A stretch of DNA of 64,000 bases from Xanthostigma xanthostigma (GCA_963575645.1 OY754469.1:25686001-25750000), one strand, 5' to 3'. Counted from the first letter of the stretch, positions 27,801 to 41,467 are shown. The notes: generated from the letters alone by a model not told the origin. A program made the numbers and translations.

Positions 27801-28530
27801 AAGTCTATTTACACTATAATATTCAGGTTTGGATCATTCTCTCATAAGAAAATGCAAACTGCATATTAACCATTATTTTAACGCATACAAGCAGTTTTTA
27901 CATGCTTTATGACAATTAGGGGCAAATGAGTCCTTATAGGCAAAATTGCTTTATTTCATGAAGGTAAGTCTATTTACACTATAACATTTAGGTTTGGATC
28001 ATTCTTTCATAAGAAAATGCAAACTGCATATTAACCATTATTTTAACGCAATCAAGCAGTTTTTACATGCTTCACGACAATTGCGTGCAAATGAGTCCTT
28101 ATAGGCAAAATTGCTTTATTTTACAAAGGTAAGTCTATTTACACTATAACATTCAGGTTTGGATCATTCTCTCATAAGAAAATGTAAACTGCATATTAAC
28201 CATTATTTAAACGCAGACAAGCAGTTTTTACATGCTTTACGACAATTAGGTGCAAATGAGTCTTTATAGGCAAAATTGCTTTATTTCATGAGGGTAAGTC
28301 TATTTACACTATAACATTTAGGTTTGGATCATTCTCTCATAAGAAAATGCAAACTGCATATTTACTATCATTTTCACGCAGACAAGCAGTTTTTACATGC
28401 TTCACGACAATTGCGTGCAAATGAGTCCTTATATGCAAAATTGCTTAATTTTATAAAGGTAAGTCTATTTACACTATAATATTCAGGTTTGGATCATTCT
28501 CTCATAAGAAAATGCAAACTGCATATTAAC
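21806..28530 (+). repeat. Higher-order unit U2, about 41 monomers
   Basis: U2 is the longer sister of U1 and lies directly after it. It keeps the six monomers missing from U1, which carry AATTGCGTTATTTTAC (near 22,990), two TGCGTATCAACC sites and TACACGCTTTATGAC; the block at 8,883-12,400 also has them. Its last part, from about 26,690, is also the first part of the 5,771-bp tandem duplication, so the two higher-order units overlap in register. Private changes include CACGATAATTGCATGC near 25,434 and CTATATACACTATAGC near 27,310. Confidence 0.8.
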
Positions 28531-31500
28531 CATTATTTTAACGCATACAAGCAGTTTTTACATGCTTTATGACAATTAGGGGCAAATGAGTCCTTATAGG
28601 CAAAATTGCTTTATTTCATGAAGGTAAGTCTATTTACACTATAACATTTAGGTTTGGATCATTCTTTCATAAGAAAATGCAAACTGCATATTAACCATTA
28701 TTTAAACGCAAACAAGCAGTTTTTACATGCTTTATGACAATTAGAGGCAAATGAGTCCTTATAGGCAAAATTGCTTTATTTCATGAAGGTATAACTATTT
28801 ACACTATAACATTCAGGTTTGGATCATTCTCTCATAAGAAAATGCAAACTGCATATTATCCATTATTTTAACGCAGTCAAGCAGTTGTTACATGCTTTAC
28901 GAAAATTAGGTGCAAATAAGTCCTTATAGGCAAAATTGCTTTATTTTACAATGGTAAGTTTACTTAAACTATAACATTCAGGTTTGGATCATTCTCTCAT
29001 AAGAAAATGCAAACTGCATATTAACCATTATTTTAACGCATACAAGCAGTTTTTGACATGCTTTATGACAATTAGGGTCAAATGAATCCTTGTAGGCAAA
29101 ATTGCTTTATTTCATGAAGGAAAGTCTATTTACACTATACCATTCAGGTTGGATCATTCTCTCATAAGAAAATGCAAACTGCAAATTAACCATTATTTTA
29201 ACGCTGACAAGCAGTTTTTACATGCTTTACGACAATTAGGTGCAAATAAGTCCTTATAGGCAAAATTGCTTTATTTTACAAAGGTAAGTTTACTTAAACT
29301 ATACCATTCAGGTTTAGATCATTCTCTCATAAGAAAATGCAAACTGCATATTAACCATTATTTTAACGCAGACAAGCAGTTTTTACATGCTTCACGACAA
29401 TTGCCTGCAAATGAGTCCTTATAAGCAAAATTGCTTTATTTTACAAAGGTAAGTCTATTTACACTATAACATTCAGGTTTGGATCATTCTTTCATAAGAA
29501 AATACAAACTGCATATTACCATTATTTTAACGCATACAAGCAGTTTTTACATGCTTTACGACAATTAGGTGCAAATGAGTCTTTATAGGCAAAATTGCTT
29601 TATTTCATGAGGGTAAGTCTATTTACACTATAACATTCAGGTTTGGATCATTCTCTCATAAGAAAATGCAAACTGCATATTAACCATTATTTTAACGCAA
29701 ACAAGCAGTTTTTACATGCTTTATGACAATTAGAGGCAAATGAGTCCTTATAGGCAAAATTGCTTTATTTCATGAAGATATAACTATTTACACTATAGCA
29801 TTCAGGTTTGGATCATTCTCTCATAAGAAAATGCAAACTGCATATTATCCATTATTTTAACGCAGTCAAGCAGTTGTTACATGCTTTACGACAATTAGGT
29901 GCAAATAAGTCCTTATAGGCAAAATTGCTTTATTTTACAAAGGTAAGTCTATTTACACTATAACATTCAGGTTTGGATCATTCTCTCATAAGAAAATACA
30001 AACTGCATATTACCATTATTTTAACGCATACAAGCAGTTTTTACATGCTTTACGACAATTAGGTGCAAATGAGTCTTTATAAGCAAAATTGCTTTATTTC
30101 ATGAGGATAAGTCTATTTACACTATAACATTCAGGTTTGGATCATTCTTTCATAAGAAAATGCAAACTGCATATTAACCATTATTTTAACGCAGACAAGC
30201 AGTTTTTACATGCTTTATGACAATTAGGTGCAAATGAGTCTTTATAGGCAAAATTGCTTTATTTCATGAGGGTAAGTCTATTTACACTATAACATTCAGG
30301 TTTGGATCATTCTCTCATAAGAAAATGCAAACTGCATATTAACCATTATTTTAACGCAAACAAGCAGTTTTTAAATGCTTTATGACAATTAGAGGCAAAT
30401 GAGTCCTTATAGGCAAAATTGCTTTATTTCATGAAGATATAACTATTTACACTATAGCATTCAGGTTTGGATCATTCTCTCATAAGAAAATGCAAACTGC
30501 ATATTATCCATTATTTTAACGCAGTCAAGCAGTTGTTACATGCTTTACGACAATTAGGTGCAAATAAGTCCTTATAGGCAAAATTGCTTTATTTTACAAA
30601 GGTAAGTCTATTTACACTATAACATTCAGGTTTGGATCATTCTCTCAGAAGAAAATGCAAACTGCATATTAACCATTATTTAAACGCAGACAAGCAGTTT
30701 TTACATGCTTTACGACAATTAGGTGCAAATGAGTCTTTATAGGCAAAATTGCTTTATTTCATGAGGGTAAGTCTATTTACACTATAACATTTAGGTTTGG
30801 ATCATTCTCTCATAAGAAAATGCAAACTGCATATTTACTATCATTTTCACGCAGACAAGCAGTTTTTACATGCTTCACGACAATTGCGTGCAAATGAGTC
30901 CTTATATGCAAAATTGCTTTATTTTACAAAGGTAAGTCTATTTACACTATAATATTCAGGTTTGGATCATTCTCTCATAAGAAAATGCAAACTGCATATT
31001 AACCATTATTTTAACGCATACAAGCAGTTTTTACATGCTTTATGACAATTAGGGGCAAATGAGTCCTTATAGGCAAAATTGCTTTATTTCATGAAGGTAA
31101 GTCTATTTACACTATAACATTTAGGTTTGGATCATTCTTTCATAAGAAAATGCAAACTGCATATTAACCATTATTTTAACGCAATCAAGCAGTTTTTACA
31201 TGCTTCACGACAATTGCGTGCAAATGAGTCCTTATAGGCAAAATTGCTTTATTTTACAAAGGTAAGTCTATTTACACTATAACATACAGGTTTGGATCAT
31301 TCTCTCATAAGAAAATGCAAACTGCATATTAACCATTATTTAAACGCAGACAAGCAGTTTTTACATGCTTTACGACAATTAGGTGCAAATGAGTCTTTAT
31401 AGGCAAAATTGCTATATTTCATGAGGATAAGTCTATTTACACTATAACATTCAGGTTTGGATCATTCTCTCATAAGAAAATGTAAACTGCATATTATCCA

Positions 31501-32460
31501 TTATTTTAACGCAGACAAGCAGTTTTTACATGCTTTACGACAATTAGGTGCAAATAAGTCCTTATAGGCAAAATTGCTTTATTTTACAAAGGTAAGTTTA
31601 CTTAAACTATAACATTCAGGTTTGGATCATTCTCTCATAAGAAAATGCAAACTGCATATTATCCATTATTTTAACGCAGACAAGCAGTTTTTACATGCTT
31701 TATGACAATTAGGGGCAAATGAGTCCTTATAGGCAAAATTGCTTTATTTCATGAAGGTATAACTATTTACACTATAACATTCAGGTTTGGATCATTCTCT
31801 CATACGAAAATGCAAACTGCATATTATCCATTATTTTAACGCAGAAAAGCAGTTTTTACATGCTTTACGACAATTAGGTGCAAATAAGTCCTTATAGGCA
31901 AAATTGCTTTATTTTACAAAGGTAAGTTTACTTAAACTATAACATTCAGGTTTGGATCATTCTCTCATAAGAAAATGCAAACTGCATATTATCCATTATT
32001 TTAACGCAGACAAGCAGTTTTTACATGCTTTATGACAATTAGGGGCAAATGAGTCCTTATAAGCAAAATTGCTTTATTTCATGAAGGTATAACTATTTAC
32101 ACAATAACATTCAGGTTTGGATCATTCTCTCATAAGAAAATGCAAACTGCACATTAACCATTATTTTAACGCATACAAGCAGTTTTTACATGCTTTACGA
32201 CAATTAGGTGCAAATGAGTCTTTATAAGCAAAATTGCTTTATTTCATGAGAATAAGTCTATTTACACTATACCATTCAGGTTTGGATCATTCTTTCATAA
32301 GAAATGCAAACTGCATATTAACCATTATTTTAACGCAGACAAGCAGTTTTTACATGCTTTATGACAATTAGGTGCAAAAGAGTCTTTATAGGCAAAATTG
32401 CTTTATTTCATGAAAGTAAGTCTATTTACACTATAACATTCAGGTTTGGATCATTCTCTC
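26690..32460 (+). repeat. Tandem 5,771-bp unit, first copy
   Basis: This unit and the one after it align at a constant offset of 5,771 bp (about 35 monomers). Rare markers pair exactly: CTATATACACTATAGC (near 27,310 and 33,081), GCTTAATTTTATAAAGG (near 28,443 and 34,214), ATTGCCTGCAAATG (29,400 and 35,171), GTTTTTAAATGC (near 30,366 and 36,137), ACATACAGG, CTCATACGAAAATGC (near 31,799 and 37,570), CAGAAAAGCAG, ACACAATAAC and TCATAAGAAATGC. I found one substitution between copies: position 28,903 is A (GAAAATTAGG) where 34,674 is C. All other sites compared were identical. Confidence 0.88.
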
Positions 32461-35400
32461 ATAAGAAAATGCAAACTGCATATTAACCATTATTTTAACG
32501 CAGACAAGCAGTTTTTACATGCTTCACGACAATTGCGTGCAAATGAGTCCTTATAAGCAAAATTGCTTTATTTTACAAAGGTAAGTCTATTTACACTATA
32601 ACATTCAGGTTTGGATCATTCTCTCATAAGAAAATACAAACTGCATATTACCATTATTTTAACGCATACAAGCAGTTTTTACATGCTTTACGACAATTAG
32701 GTGCAAATGAGTCTTTATAAGCAAAATTGCTTTATTTCATGAGGATAAGTCTATTTACACTATAACATTCAGGTTTGGATCATTCTTTCATAAGAAAATG
32801 CAAACTGCATATTAACCATTATTTTAACGCAGACAAGCAGTTTTTACATGCTTTATGACAATTAGGTGCAAATGAGTCTTTATAGGCAAAATTGCTTTAT
32901 TTCATGAGGGTAAGTCTATTTACACTATAACATTCAGGTTTGGATCATTCTCTCATAAGAAAATGCAAACTGCATATTAACCATTATTTTAACGCAAACA
33001 AGCAGTTTTTACATGCTTTATGACAATTAGAGGCAAATGAGTCCTTATAGGCAAAATTGCTTTATTTCATGAAGGTATAACTATATACACTATAGCATTC
33101 AGGTTTGGATCATTCTCTCATAAGAAAATGCAAACTGCATATTATCCATTATTTTAACGCAGTCAAGCAGTTGTTACATGCTTTACGACAATTAGGTGCA
33201 AATAAGTCCTTATAGGCAAAATTGCTTTATTTTACAAAGGTAAGTCTATTTACACTATAACATTCAGGTTTGGATCATTCTCTCAGAAGAAAATGCAAAC
33301 TGCATATTAACCATTATTTAAACGCAGACAAGCAGTTTTTACATGCTTTACGACAATTAGGTGCAAATGAGTCTTTATAGGCAAAATTGCTTTATTTCAT
33401 GAGGGTAAGTCTATTTACACTATAACATTTAGGTTTGGATCATTCTCTCATAAGAAAATGCAAACTGCATATTTACTATCATTTTCACGCAGACAAGCAG
33501 TTTTTACATGCTTCACGACAATTGCGTGCAAATGAGTCCTTATATGCAAAATTGCTTTATTTTACAAAGGTAAGTCTATTTACACTATAATATTCAGGTT
33601 TGGATCATTCTCTCATAAGAAAATGCAAACTGCATATTAACCATTATTTTAACGCATACAAGCAGTTTTTACATGCTTTATGACAATTAGGGGCAAATGA
33701 GTCCTTATAGGCAAAATTGCTTTATTTCATGAAGGTAAGTCTATTTACACTATAACATTTAGGTTTGGATCATTCTTTCATAAGAAAATGCAAACTGCAT
33801 ATTAACCATTATTTTAACGCAATCAAGCAGTTTTTACATGCTTCACGACAATTGCGTGCAAATGAGTCCTTATAGGCAAAATTGCTTTATTTTACAAAGG
33901 TAAGTCTATTTACACTATAACATTCAGGTTTGGATCATTCTCTCATAAGAAAATGTAAACTGCATATTAACCATTATTTAAACGCAGACAAGCAGTTTTT
34001 ACATGCTTTACGACAATTAGGTGCAAATGAGTCTTTATAGGCAAAATTGCTTTATTTCATGAGGGTAAGTCTATTTACACTATAACATTTAGGTTTGGAT
34101 CATTCTCTCATAAGAAAATGCAAACTGCATATTTACTATCATTTTCACGCAGACAAGCAGTTTTTACATGCTTCACGACAATTGCGTGCAAATGAGTCCT
34201 TATATGCAAAATTGCTTAATTTTATAAAGGTAAGTCTATTTACACTATAATATTCAGGTTTGGATCATTCTCTCATAAGAAAATGCAAACTGCATATTAA
34301 CCATTATTTTAACGCATACAAGCAGTTTTTACATGCTTTATGACAATTAGGGGCAAATGAGTCCTTATAGGCAAAATTGCTTTATTTCATGAAGGTAAGT
34401 CTATTTACACTATAACATTTAGGTTTGGATCATTCTTTCATAAGAAAATGCAAACTGCATATTAACCATTATTTAAACGCAAACAAGCAGTTTTTACATG
34501 CTTTATGACAATTAGAGGCAAATGAGTCCTTATAGGCAAAATTGCTTTATTTCATGAAGGTATAACTATTTACACTATAACATTCAGGTTTGGATCATTC
34601 TCTCATAAGAAAATGCAAACTGCATATTATCCATTATTTTAACGCAGTCAAGCAGTTGTTACATGCTTTACGACAATTAGGTGCAAATAAGTCCTTATAG
34701 GCAAAATTGCTTTATTTTACAATGGTAAGTTTACTTAAACTATAACATTCAGGTTTGGATCATTCTCTCATAAGAAAATGCAAACTGCATATTAACCATT
34801 ATTTTAACGCATACAAGCAGTTTTTGACATGCTTTATGACAATTAGGGTCAAATGAATCCTTGTAGGCAAAATTGCTTTATTTCATGAAGGAAAGTCTAT
34901 TTACACTATACCATTCAGGTTGGATCATTCTCTCATAAGAAAATGCAAACTGCAAATTAACCATTATTTTAACGCTGACAAGCAGTTTTTACATGCTTTA
35001 CGACAATTAGGTGCAAATAAGTCCTTATAGGCAAAATTGCTTTATTTTACAAAGGTAAGTTTACTTAAACTATACCATTCAGGTTTAGATCATTCTCTCA
35101 TAAGAAAATGCAAACTGCATATTAACCATTATTTTAACGCAGACAAGCAGTTTTTACATGCTTCACGACAATTGCCTGCAAATGAGTCCTTATAAGCAAA
35201 ATTGCTTTATTTTACAAAGGTAAGTCTATTTACACTATAACATTCAGGTTTGGATCATTCTTTCATAAGAAAATACAAACTGCATATTACCATTATTTTA
35301 ACGCATACAAGCAGTTTTTACATGCTTTACGACAATTAGGTGCAAATGAGTCTTTATAGGCAAAATTGCTTTATTTCATGAGGGTAAGTCTATTTACACT

Positions 35401-38285
35401 ATAACATTCAGGTTTGGATCATTCTCTCATAAGAAAATGCAAACTGCATATTAACCATTATTTTAACGCAAACAAGCAGTTTTTACATGCTTTATGACAA
35501 TTAGAGGCAAATGAGTCCTTATAGGCAAAATTGCTTTATTTCATGAAGATATAACTATTTACACTATAGCATTCAGGTTTGGATCATTCTCTCATAAGAA
35601 AATGCAAACTGCATATTATCCATTATTTTAACGCAGTCAAGCAGTTGTTACATGCTTTACGACAATTAGGTGCAAATAAGTCCTTATAGGCAAAATTGCT
35701 TTATTTTACAAAGGTAAGTCTATTTACACTATAACATTCAGGTTTGGATCATTCTCTCATAAGAAAATACAAACTGCATATTACCATTATTTTAACGCAT
35801 ACAAGCAGTTTTTACATGCTTTACGACAATTAGGTGCAAATGAGTCTTTATAAGCAAAATTGCTTTATTTCATGAGGATAAGTCTATTTACACTATAACA
35901 TTCAGGTTTGGATCATTCTTTCATAAGAAAATGCAAACTGCATATTAACCATTATTTTAACGCAGACAAGCAGTTTTTACATGCTTTATGACAATTAGGT
36001 GCAAATGAGTCTTTATAGGCAAAATTGCTTTATTTCATGAGGGTAAGTCTATTTACACTATAACATTCAGGTTTGGATCATTCTCTCATAAGAAAATGCA
36101 AACTGCATATTAACCATTATTTTAACGCAAACAAGCAGTTTTTAAATGCTTTATGACAATTAGAGGCAAATGAGTCCTTATAGGCAAAATTGCTTTATTT
36201 CATGAAGATATAACTATTTACACTATAGCATTCAGGTTTGGATCATTCTCTCATAAGAAAATGCAAACTGCATATTATCCATTATTTTAACGCAGTCAAG
36301 CAGTTGTTACATGCTTTACGACAATTAGGTGCAAATAAGTCCTTATAGGCAAAATTGCTTTATTTTACAAAGGTAAGTCTATTTACACTATAACATTCAG
36401 GTTTGGATCATTCTCTCAGAAGAAAATGCAAACTGCATATTAACCATTATTTAAACGCAGACAAGCAGTTTTTACATGCTTTACGACAATTAGGTGCAAA
36501 TGAGTCTTTATAGGCAAAATTGCTTTATTTCATGAGGGTAAGTCTATTTACACTATAACATTTAGGTTTGGATCATTCTCTCATAAGAAAATGCAAACTG
36601 CATATTTACTATCATTTTCACGCAGACAAGCAGTTTTTACATGCTTCACGACAATTGCGTGCAAATGAGTCCTTATATGCAAAATTGCTTTATTTTACAA
36701 AGGTAAGTCTATTTACACTATAATATTCAGGTTTGGATCATTCTCTCATAAGAAAATGCAAACTGCATATTAACCATTATTTTAACGCATACAAGCAGTT
36801 TTTACATGCTTTATGACAATTAGGGGCAAATGAGTCCTTATAGGCAAAATTGCTTTATTTCATGAAGGTAAGTCTATTTACACTATAACATTTAGGTTTG
36901 GATCATTCTTTCATAAGAAAATGCAAACTGCATATTAACCATTATTTTAACGCAATCAAGCAGTTTTTACATGCTTCACGACAATTGCGTGCAAATGAGT
37001 CCTTATAGGCAAAATTGCTTTATTTTACAAAGGTAAGTCTATTTACACTATAACATACAGGTTTGGATCATTCTCTCATAAGAAAATGCAAACTGCATAT
37101 TAACCATTATTTAAACGCAGACAAGCAGTTTTTACATGCTTTACGACAATTAGGTGCAAATGAGTCTTTATAGGCAAAATTGCTATATTTCATGAGGATA
37201 AGTCTATTTACACTATAACATTCAGGTTTGGATCATTCTCTCATAAGAAAATGTAAACTGCATATTATCCATTATTTTAACGCAGACAAGCAGTTTTTAC
37301 ATGCTTTACGACAATTAGGTGCAAATAAGTCCTTATAGGCAAAATTGCTTTATTTTACAAAGGTAAGTTTACTTAAACTATAACATTCAGGTTTGGATCA
37401 TTCTCTCATAAGAAAATGCAAACTGCATATTATCCATTATTTTAACGCAGACAAGCAGTTTTTACATGCTTTATGACAATTAGGGGCAAATGAGTCCTTA
37501 TAGGCAAAATTGCTTTATTTCATGAAGGTATAACTATTTACACTATAACATTCAGGTTTGGATCATTCTCTCATACGAAAATGCAAACTGCATATTATCC
37601 ATTATTTTAACGCAGAAAAGCAGTTTTTACATGCTTTACGACAATTAGGTGCAAATAAGTCCTTATAGGCAAAATTGCTTTATTTTACAAAGGTAAGTTT
37701 ACTTAAACTATAACATTCAGGTTTGGATCATTCTCTCATAAGAAAATGCAAACTGCATATTATCCATTATTTTAACGCAGACAAGCAGTTTTTACATGCT
37801 TTATGACAATTAGGGGCAAATGAGTCCTTATAAGCAAAATTGCTTTATTTCATGAAGGTATAACTATTTACACAATAACATTCAGGTTTGGATCATTCTC
37901 TCATAAGAAAATGCAAACTGCACATTAACCATTATTTTAACGCATACAAGCAGTTTTTACATGCTTTACGACAATTAGGTGCAAATGAGTCTTTATAAGC
38001 AAAATTGCTTTATTTCATGAGAATAAGTCTATTTACACTATACCATTCAGGTTTGGATCATTCTTTCATAAGAAATGCAAACTGCATATTAACCATTATT
38101 TTAACGCAGACAAGCAGTTTTTACATGCTTTATGACAATTAGGTGCAAAAGAGTCTTTATAGGCAAAATTGCTTTATTTCATGAAAGTAAGTCTATTTAC
38201 ACTATAACATTCAGGTTTGGATCATTCTCTCATAAGAAAATGCAAACTGCATATTAACCATTATTTTAACGCAGACAAGCAGTTT
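32461..38285 (+). repeat. Tandem 5,771-bp unit, second copy
   Basis: This is the second member of the nearly identical pair, starting exactly where the first ends. At about 32,461 the array switches from a monomer with CATGAAAGTAAGTC to one that continues as the first copy does at 26,690. The match persists to about 38,285. There the second copy reads GCTTTATGACATTTAGG while the sequence after the first copy (32,515) reads GCTTCACGACAATTGCG. The very low divergence means either a recent duplication or an assembly duplication; the single substitution argues mildly for a real one. Confidence 0.85.
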
Positions 38286-41184
38286 TTACATGCTTTATGA
38301 CATTTAGGGGCAAATGAGTCCTTATAGGCAAAATTGCTTTATTTCATGAAGGTATAACTATTTACACTATAACATTCAGGTTTGGATCATTCTCTCATTA
38401 GAAAATGCAAACTGCATATTATCCATTATTTTAACGCATACAAGCAGTTTTTACATGCATTATGACAATTAGGTGCAAATGAGTCTTTATAGGCAAAATT
38501 GCTTTATTTCATGAGGGAAAGTCAATTTACACTATAACATTCAGGTTTGGATCATTCTCTCATAAGAAAATGCAAACTGCATATTTACTATCATTTTAAC
38601 GCATACAAGCAGTTTTTACATGCTTTATGACAATTAGGTGCAAATGAGTCTTTATAGGCAAAATTGCTTTATTTCATGAAGGTAAGTCTATTTACACTAT
38701 AACATTCAGGTTTGGATCATTCTTTAATAAGAAAATGTAAACTGCATATTAACCAATATTTTAACGCAGACAAGCAGTTTTTACATGCTTCACGACAATT
38801 GCGTGCAAATGAGTCCTTATAGGCAAAATTGCTTTATTTTACAAAGGTAAGTCTATTTTTACCATAACATTCAGGTTTGGATCATTCTCTCATAAGAAAA
38901 TGCAAACTGCATATTAACCATTATTTTAACCCTGACAAGCAGTTATTACATGCTTTATGACAATTAGAAGCAAATGAGTCTTTATAGACAAAATTGCTTT
39001 ATTTCATGAAGGTAAGTCTATTTACACTATAACAATCAGGTTTGAATCATTCTCTCATAAGAAAATTTAAACTGCATATTAACCATTATTTTAACGCAGA
39101 CAAGCAGTTTTTACATGCTTCACGACAATTGCGTGCAAATGAGTCCTTATAGGAAAAATTGTGTTATTTTACAAAGGTAAGTCTATTTTCACTATAACAT
39201 TCAGGTTTGGATCATTCACTCATAAGAAAATGCAAACTGCGTATCAACCATTATTTTAACGCATACAAGCAGTTTTTACATGCTTTATGACAAATAGGGG
39301 CAAATGAGTCCTTATAGGCAAAAGTGCTTTATTTCATGAGGGTAAGTCTATTTACACTATAACATTCAGGTTTGGATCATTCTCTCATAAGAAAATACAA
39401 ACTGCATATTACCATTATTTTAACGCATACAAGCAGTTTTTACATGCTTTACGACAATTAGGTGCAAATGAGTCTTTATAAGCAAAATTGCTTTATTTCA
39501 TGAGGATAAGTCTATTTACACTATAACATTCAGGTTTGGATCATTCTTTCATAAGAAAATGCAAACTGCATATTAACCATTATTTTAACGCAGACAAGCA
39601 GTTTTTACATGCTTTATGACAATTAGATGCAAATGAGTCTTTATAGGCAAAATTGCTTTATTTCATGAGGGTAAGTCTATTTACACTATAACATTCAGGT
39701 TTGGATCATTCTCTCATAAGAAAATGCAAACTGCATATTAACCATTATTTTAACACAAACAAGCAGTTTTTACATGCTTTATGACAATTAGAGGCAAATG
39801 AGTCCTTATAGGCAAAATTGCTTTATTTCATGAAGATATAACTATTTACACTATAGCATTCAGGTTTGGATCATTCTCTCATAAGAAAATGCAAACTGCA
39901 TATTATCCATTATTTTAACGCAGTCAAGCAGTTGTTACATGCTTTACGACAATTAGGTGCAAATAAGTCCTTATAGGCAAAATTGCTTTATTTTACAAAG
40001 GTAAGTCTATTTACACTATAACATTCAGGTTTGGATCATTCTCTCAGAAGAAAATGCAAACTGCATATTAACCATTATTTAAACGCAGACAAGCAGTTTT
40101 TACATGCTTTACGACAATTAGGTGCAAATGAGTCTTTATAGGCAAAATTGCTTTATTTCATGAGGGTAAGTCTATTTACACTATAACATTTAGGTTTGGA
40201 TCATTCTCTCATAAGAAAATGCAAACTGCATATTTACTATCATTTTCACGCAGACAAGCAGTTTTTACATGCTTCACGACAATTGCGTGCAAATGAGTCC
40301 CTATATGCAAAATTGCTTTATTTTACAAAGGTAAGTCTATTTACACTATAATATTCAGGTTTGGATCATTCTCTCATAAGAAAATGCAAACTGCATATTA
40401 ACCATTATTTTAACGCATACAAGCAGTTTTTACATGCTTTATGACAATTAGGGGCAAATGAGTCCTTATAGGCAAAATTGCTTTATTTCATGAAGGTAAA
40501 TCTATTTACACTATAACATTTAGGTTTGGATCATTCTTTCATAAGAAAATGCAAACTGCATATTAACCATTATTTTAACGCAATCAACAGTTTTTACATG
40601 CTTCACGACAATTGCGTGCAAATGAGTCCTTATAGGCAAAATTGCTTTATTTTACAAAGAAAAGTTTACTTAAACTATAACATTCAGGTTTAGATCATTC
40701 TCTCATAAGAAAATGCAAACTGCATAAATTAACTATTATTTTAACGCATACAAGCAGTTTTTACATGCTTAATGACAATTAGGTGCAAATGAGTCTTTAT
40801 AGGCAAAATTGCTTTATTTTATGAGGGTAAGTCTATTTACACTATAACATTCTGGTTTGGATCATTCTTTCATAAGAAAATGCAAACTGCATATTAACCA
40901 TTATTTTAACGCAGACAAGCAGTTTTTACATGCTACACGACAATTGCGTGCAAATGAATCCTTATAGGCAAAATTGCTTTATTTTACAAAAGTAAGTCTA
41001 TTTTTACTATAACATTCAGGTTTGGATCATTCTCTCATAAGAAAATGCAAACTGCATATTAACCATTATTTTAACGCTGACAAGCAGTTTTTACATGCTT
41101 TATGACAATTAGGGGCAAATGAGTCCCTATAGGCAAAATTGCTTTATTTCATGAAGGTAAGTCTGTTTACACTATAATATTCAG
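38286..41184 (+). repeat. Mosaic satellite segment before the insertion
   Basis: All of it is 165-bp satellite. About 38,286-39,390 matches the ACATGCATTATGAC block (for example 22,140-23,200), including TTAACCCTGACAAGC, GAATCATTC and AAAAGTGCTTTATTTC. At about 39,395 it jumps to the AAAATACAAACTGC series seen near 13,000 and 20,090. Near 40,580 a 2-bp deletion (CAATCAACAG for CAATCAAGCAG) occurs. Near 40,658 an unusual junction, ACAAAGAAAAGTTTAC, leads into sequence like 11,130-11,500 with CTGCATAAATTAAC. The last monomer (GCTGACAAGC, GAGTCCCTATAGG) is cut by the insertion. Three block switches in 2.9 kb make this the most mosaic part of the left block. Confidence 0.65.
41173..41184 (+). repeat. 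Target-site duplication, left copy (12 bp)
   Basis: TATAATATTCAG lies directly before the inverted repeat and is repeated exactly at 41,514-41,525, where the satellite resumes. Both copies have the less common satellite variant TAATATTCAG rather than TAACATTCAG, as expected if one site was duplicated on insertion. Removing the insert and one copy restores a full 165-bp monomer. Confidence 0.85.
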
Positions 41185-41313
41185 TACGAAATCAATCTGA
41201 AGAAATCCAATTGCAGTATAATTATTTCACTGAAATAGTGAAAGCATAATAATATTAAACGAATATTATCGTCATAATATTTTTTTTAGAAGGCTTATAT
41301 ATAAGAAAAATTT
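41185..41313 (+). repeat. Inverted repeat, left arm (129 bp)
   Basis: The arm starts TACGAAATCAATCTGAAG and pairs without mismatch or gap with 41,339-41,467 (paired positions add to 82,652). Pairing stops at 41,314 against 41,338, and outside the arm at 41,184 against 41,468. Two smaller dyads lie inside the arm: TTTCACT-GAAAT-AGTGAAA at 41,225-41,243 and ATAATATT-AAACG-AATATTAT at 41,249-41,269. Each arm could therefore also fold on its own. Confidence 0.95.
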
Positions 41314-41338
41314 AAATGTCACTGTCGGGACAAATTAA
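41314..41338. other. Central spacer of the palindrome (25 bp)
   Basis: This is the unpaired centre between the arms. It contains GTCACTGTCGGGAC at 41,318-41,331, the most GC-rich short run in the insertion. As single-stranded DNA or RNA it would form the loop of a hairpin with a 129-bp stem. Confidence 0.9.
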
Positions 41339-41467
41339 AAATTTTTCTTATATATAAGCCTTCTAAAAAAAATATTATGACGATAATATTCGTTTAATAT
41401 TATTATGCTTTCACTATTTCAGTGAAATAATTATACTGCAATTGGATTTCTTCAGATTGATTTCGTA
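41339..41467 (-). repeat. Inverted repeat, right arm (129 bp)
   Basis: This is the exact reverse complement of 41,185-41,313 and ends GATTTCGTA. The absence of any difference over 129 bp suggests that the palindrome is young or kept uniform by conversion, because surrounding satellite copies have accumulated substitutions. Confidence 0.95.

Larger units (their letters stand above)
1..41184 (+). repeat. Left satellite block, about 249 copies of a 165-bp monomer
   Basis: The sequence is an uninterrupted head-to-tail array. The motif GTTTTTACATGCTT starts at 1, 166 (as GTTGTTAC), 331, 493 and 658, giving steps of 165, 165, 162 and 165; the 162 step is a 3-bp deletion variant. The same phase continues up to the insertion at 41,185. 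All copies face the same way and I saw no inverted monomer. Single monomers differ at a few percent of positions, whereas blocks of several kilobases recur almost unchanged, so the array has higher-order structure. A marker of this block is GTTGTTAC in place of GTTTTTAC, seen for example at 166, 1817, 2973, 5614, 7265, 12713, 13538, 15190, 19479, 20633, 26245, 27399, 28884, 29873, 30532, 33170, 34655, 35644, 36303 and 39931. No gene is present. The family is not recognised; a centromeric or pericentromeric role is inference only. Confidence 0.97.

Noticed and set aside
41185..41467. Rho-independent terminator or structural RNA
   Set aside because: The palindrome is far longer than a terminator hairpin, lies in a satellite without genes, and has flanking target duplications that indicate insertion.
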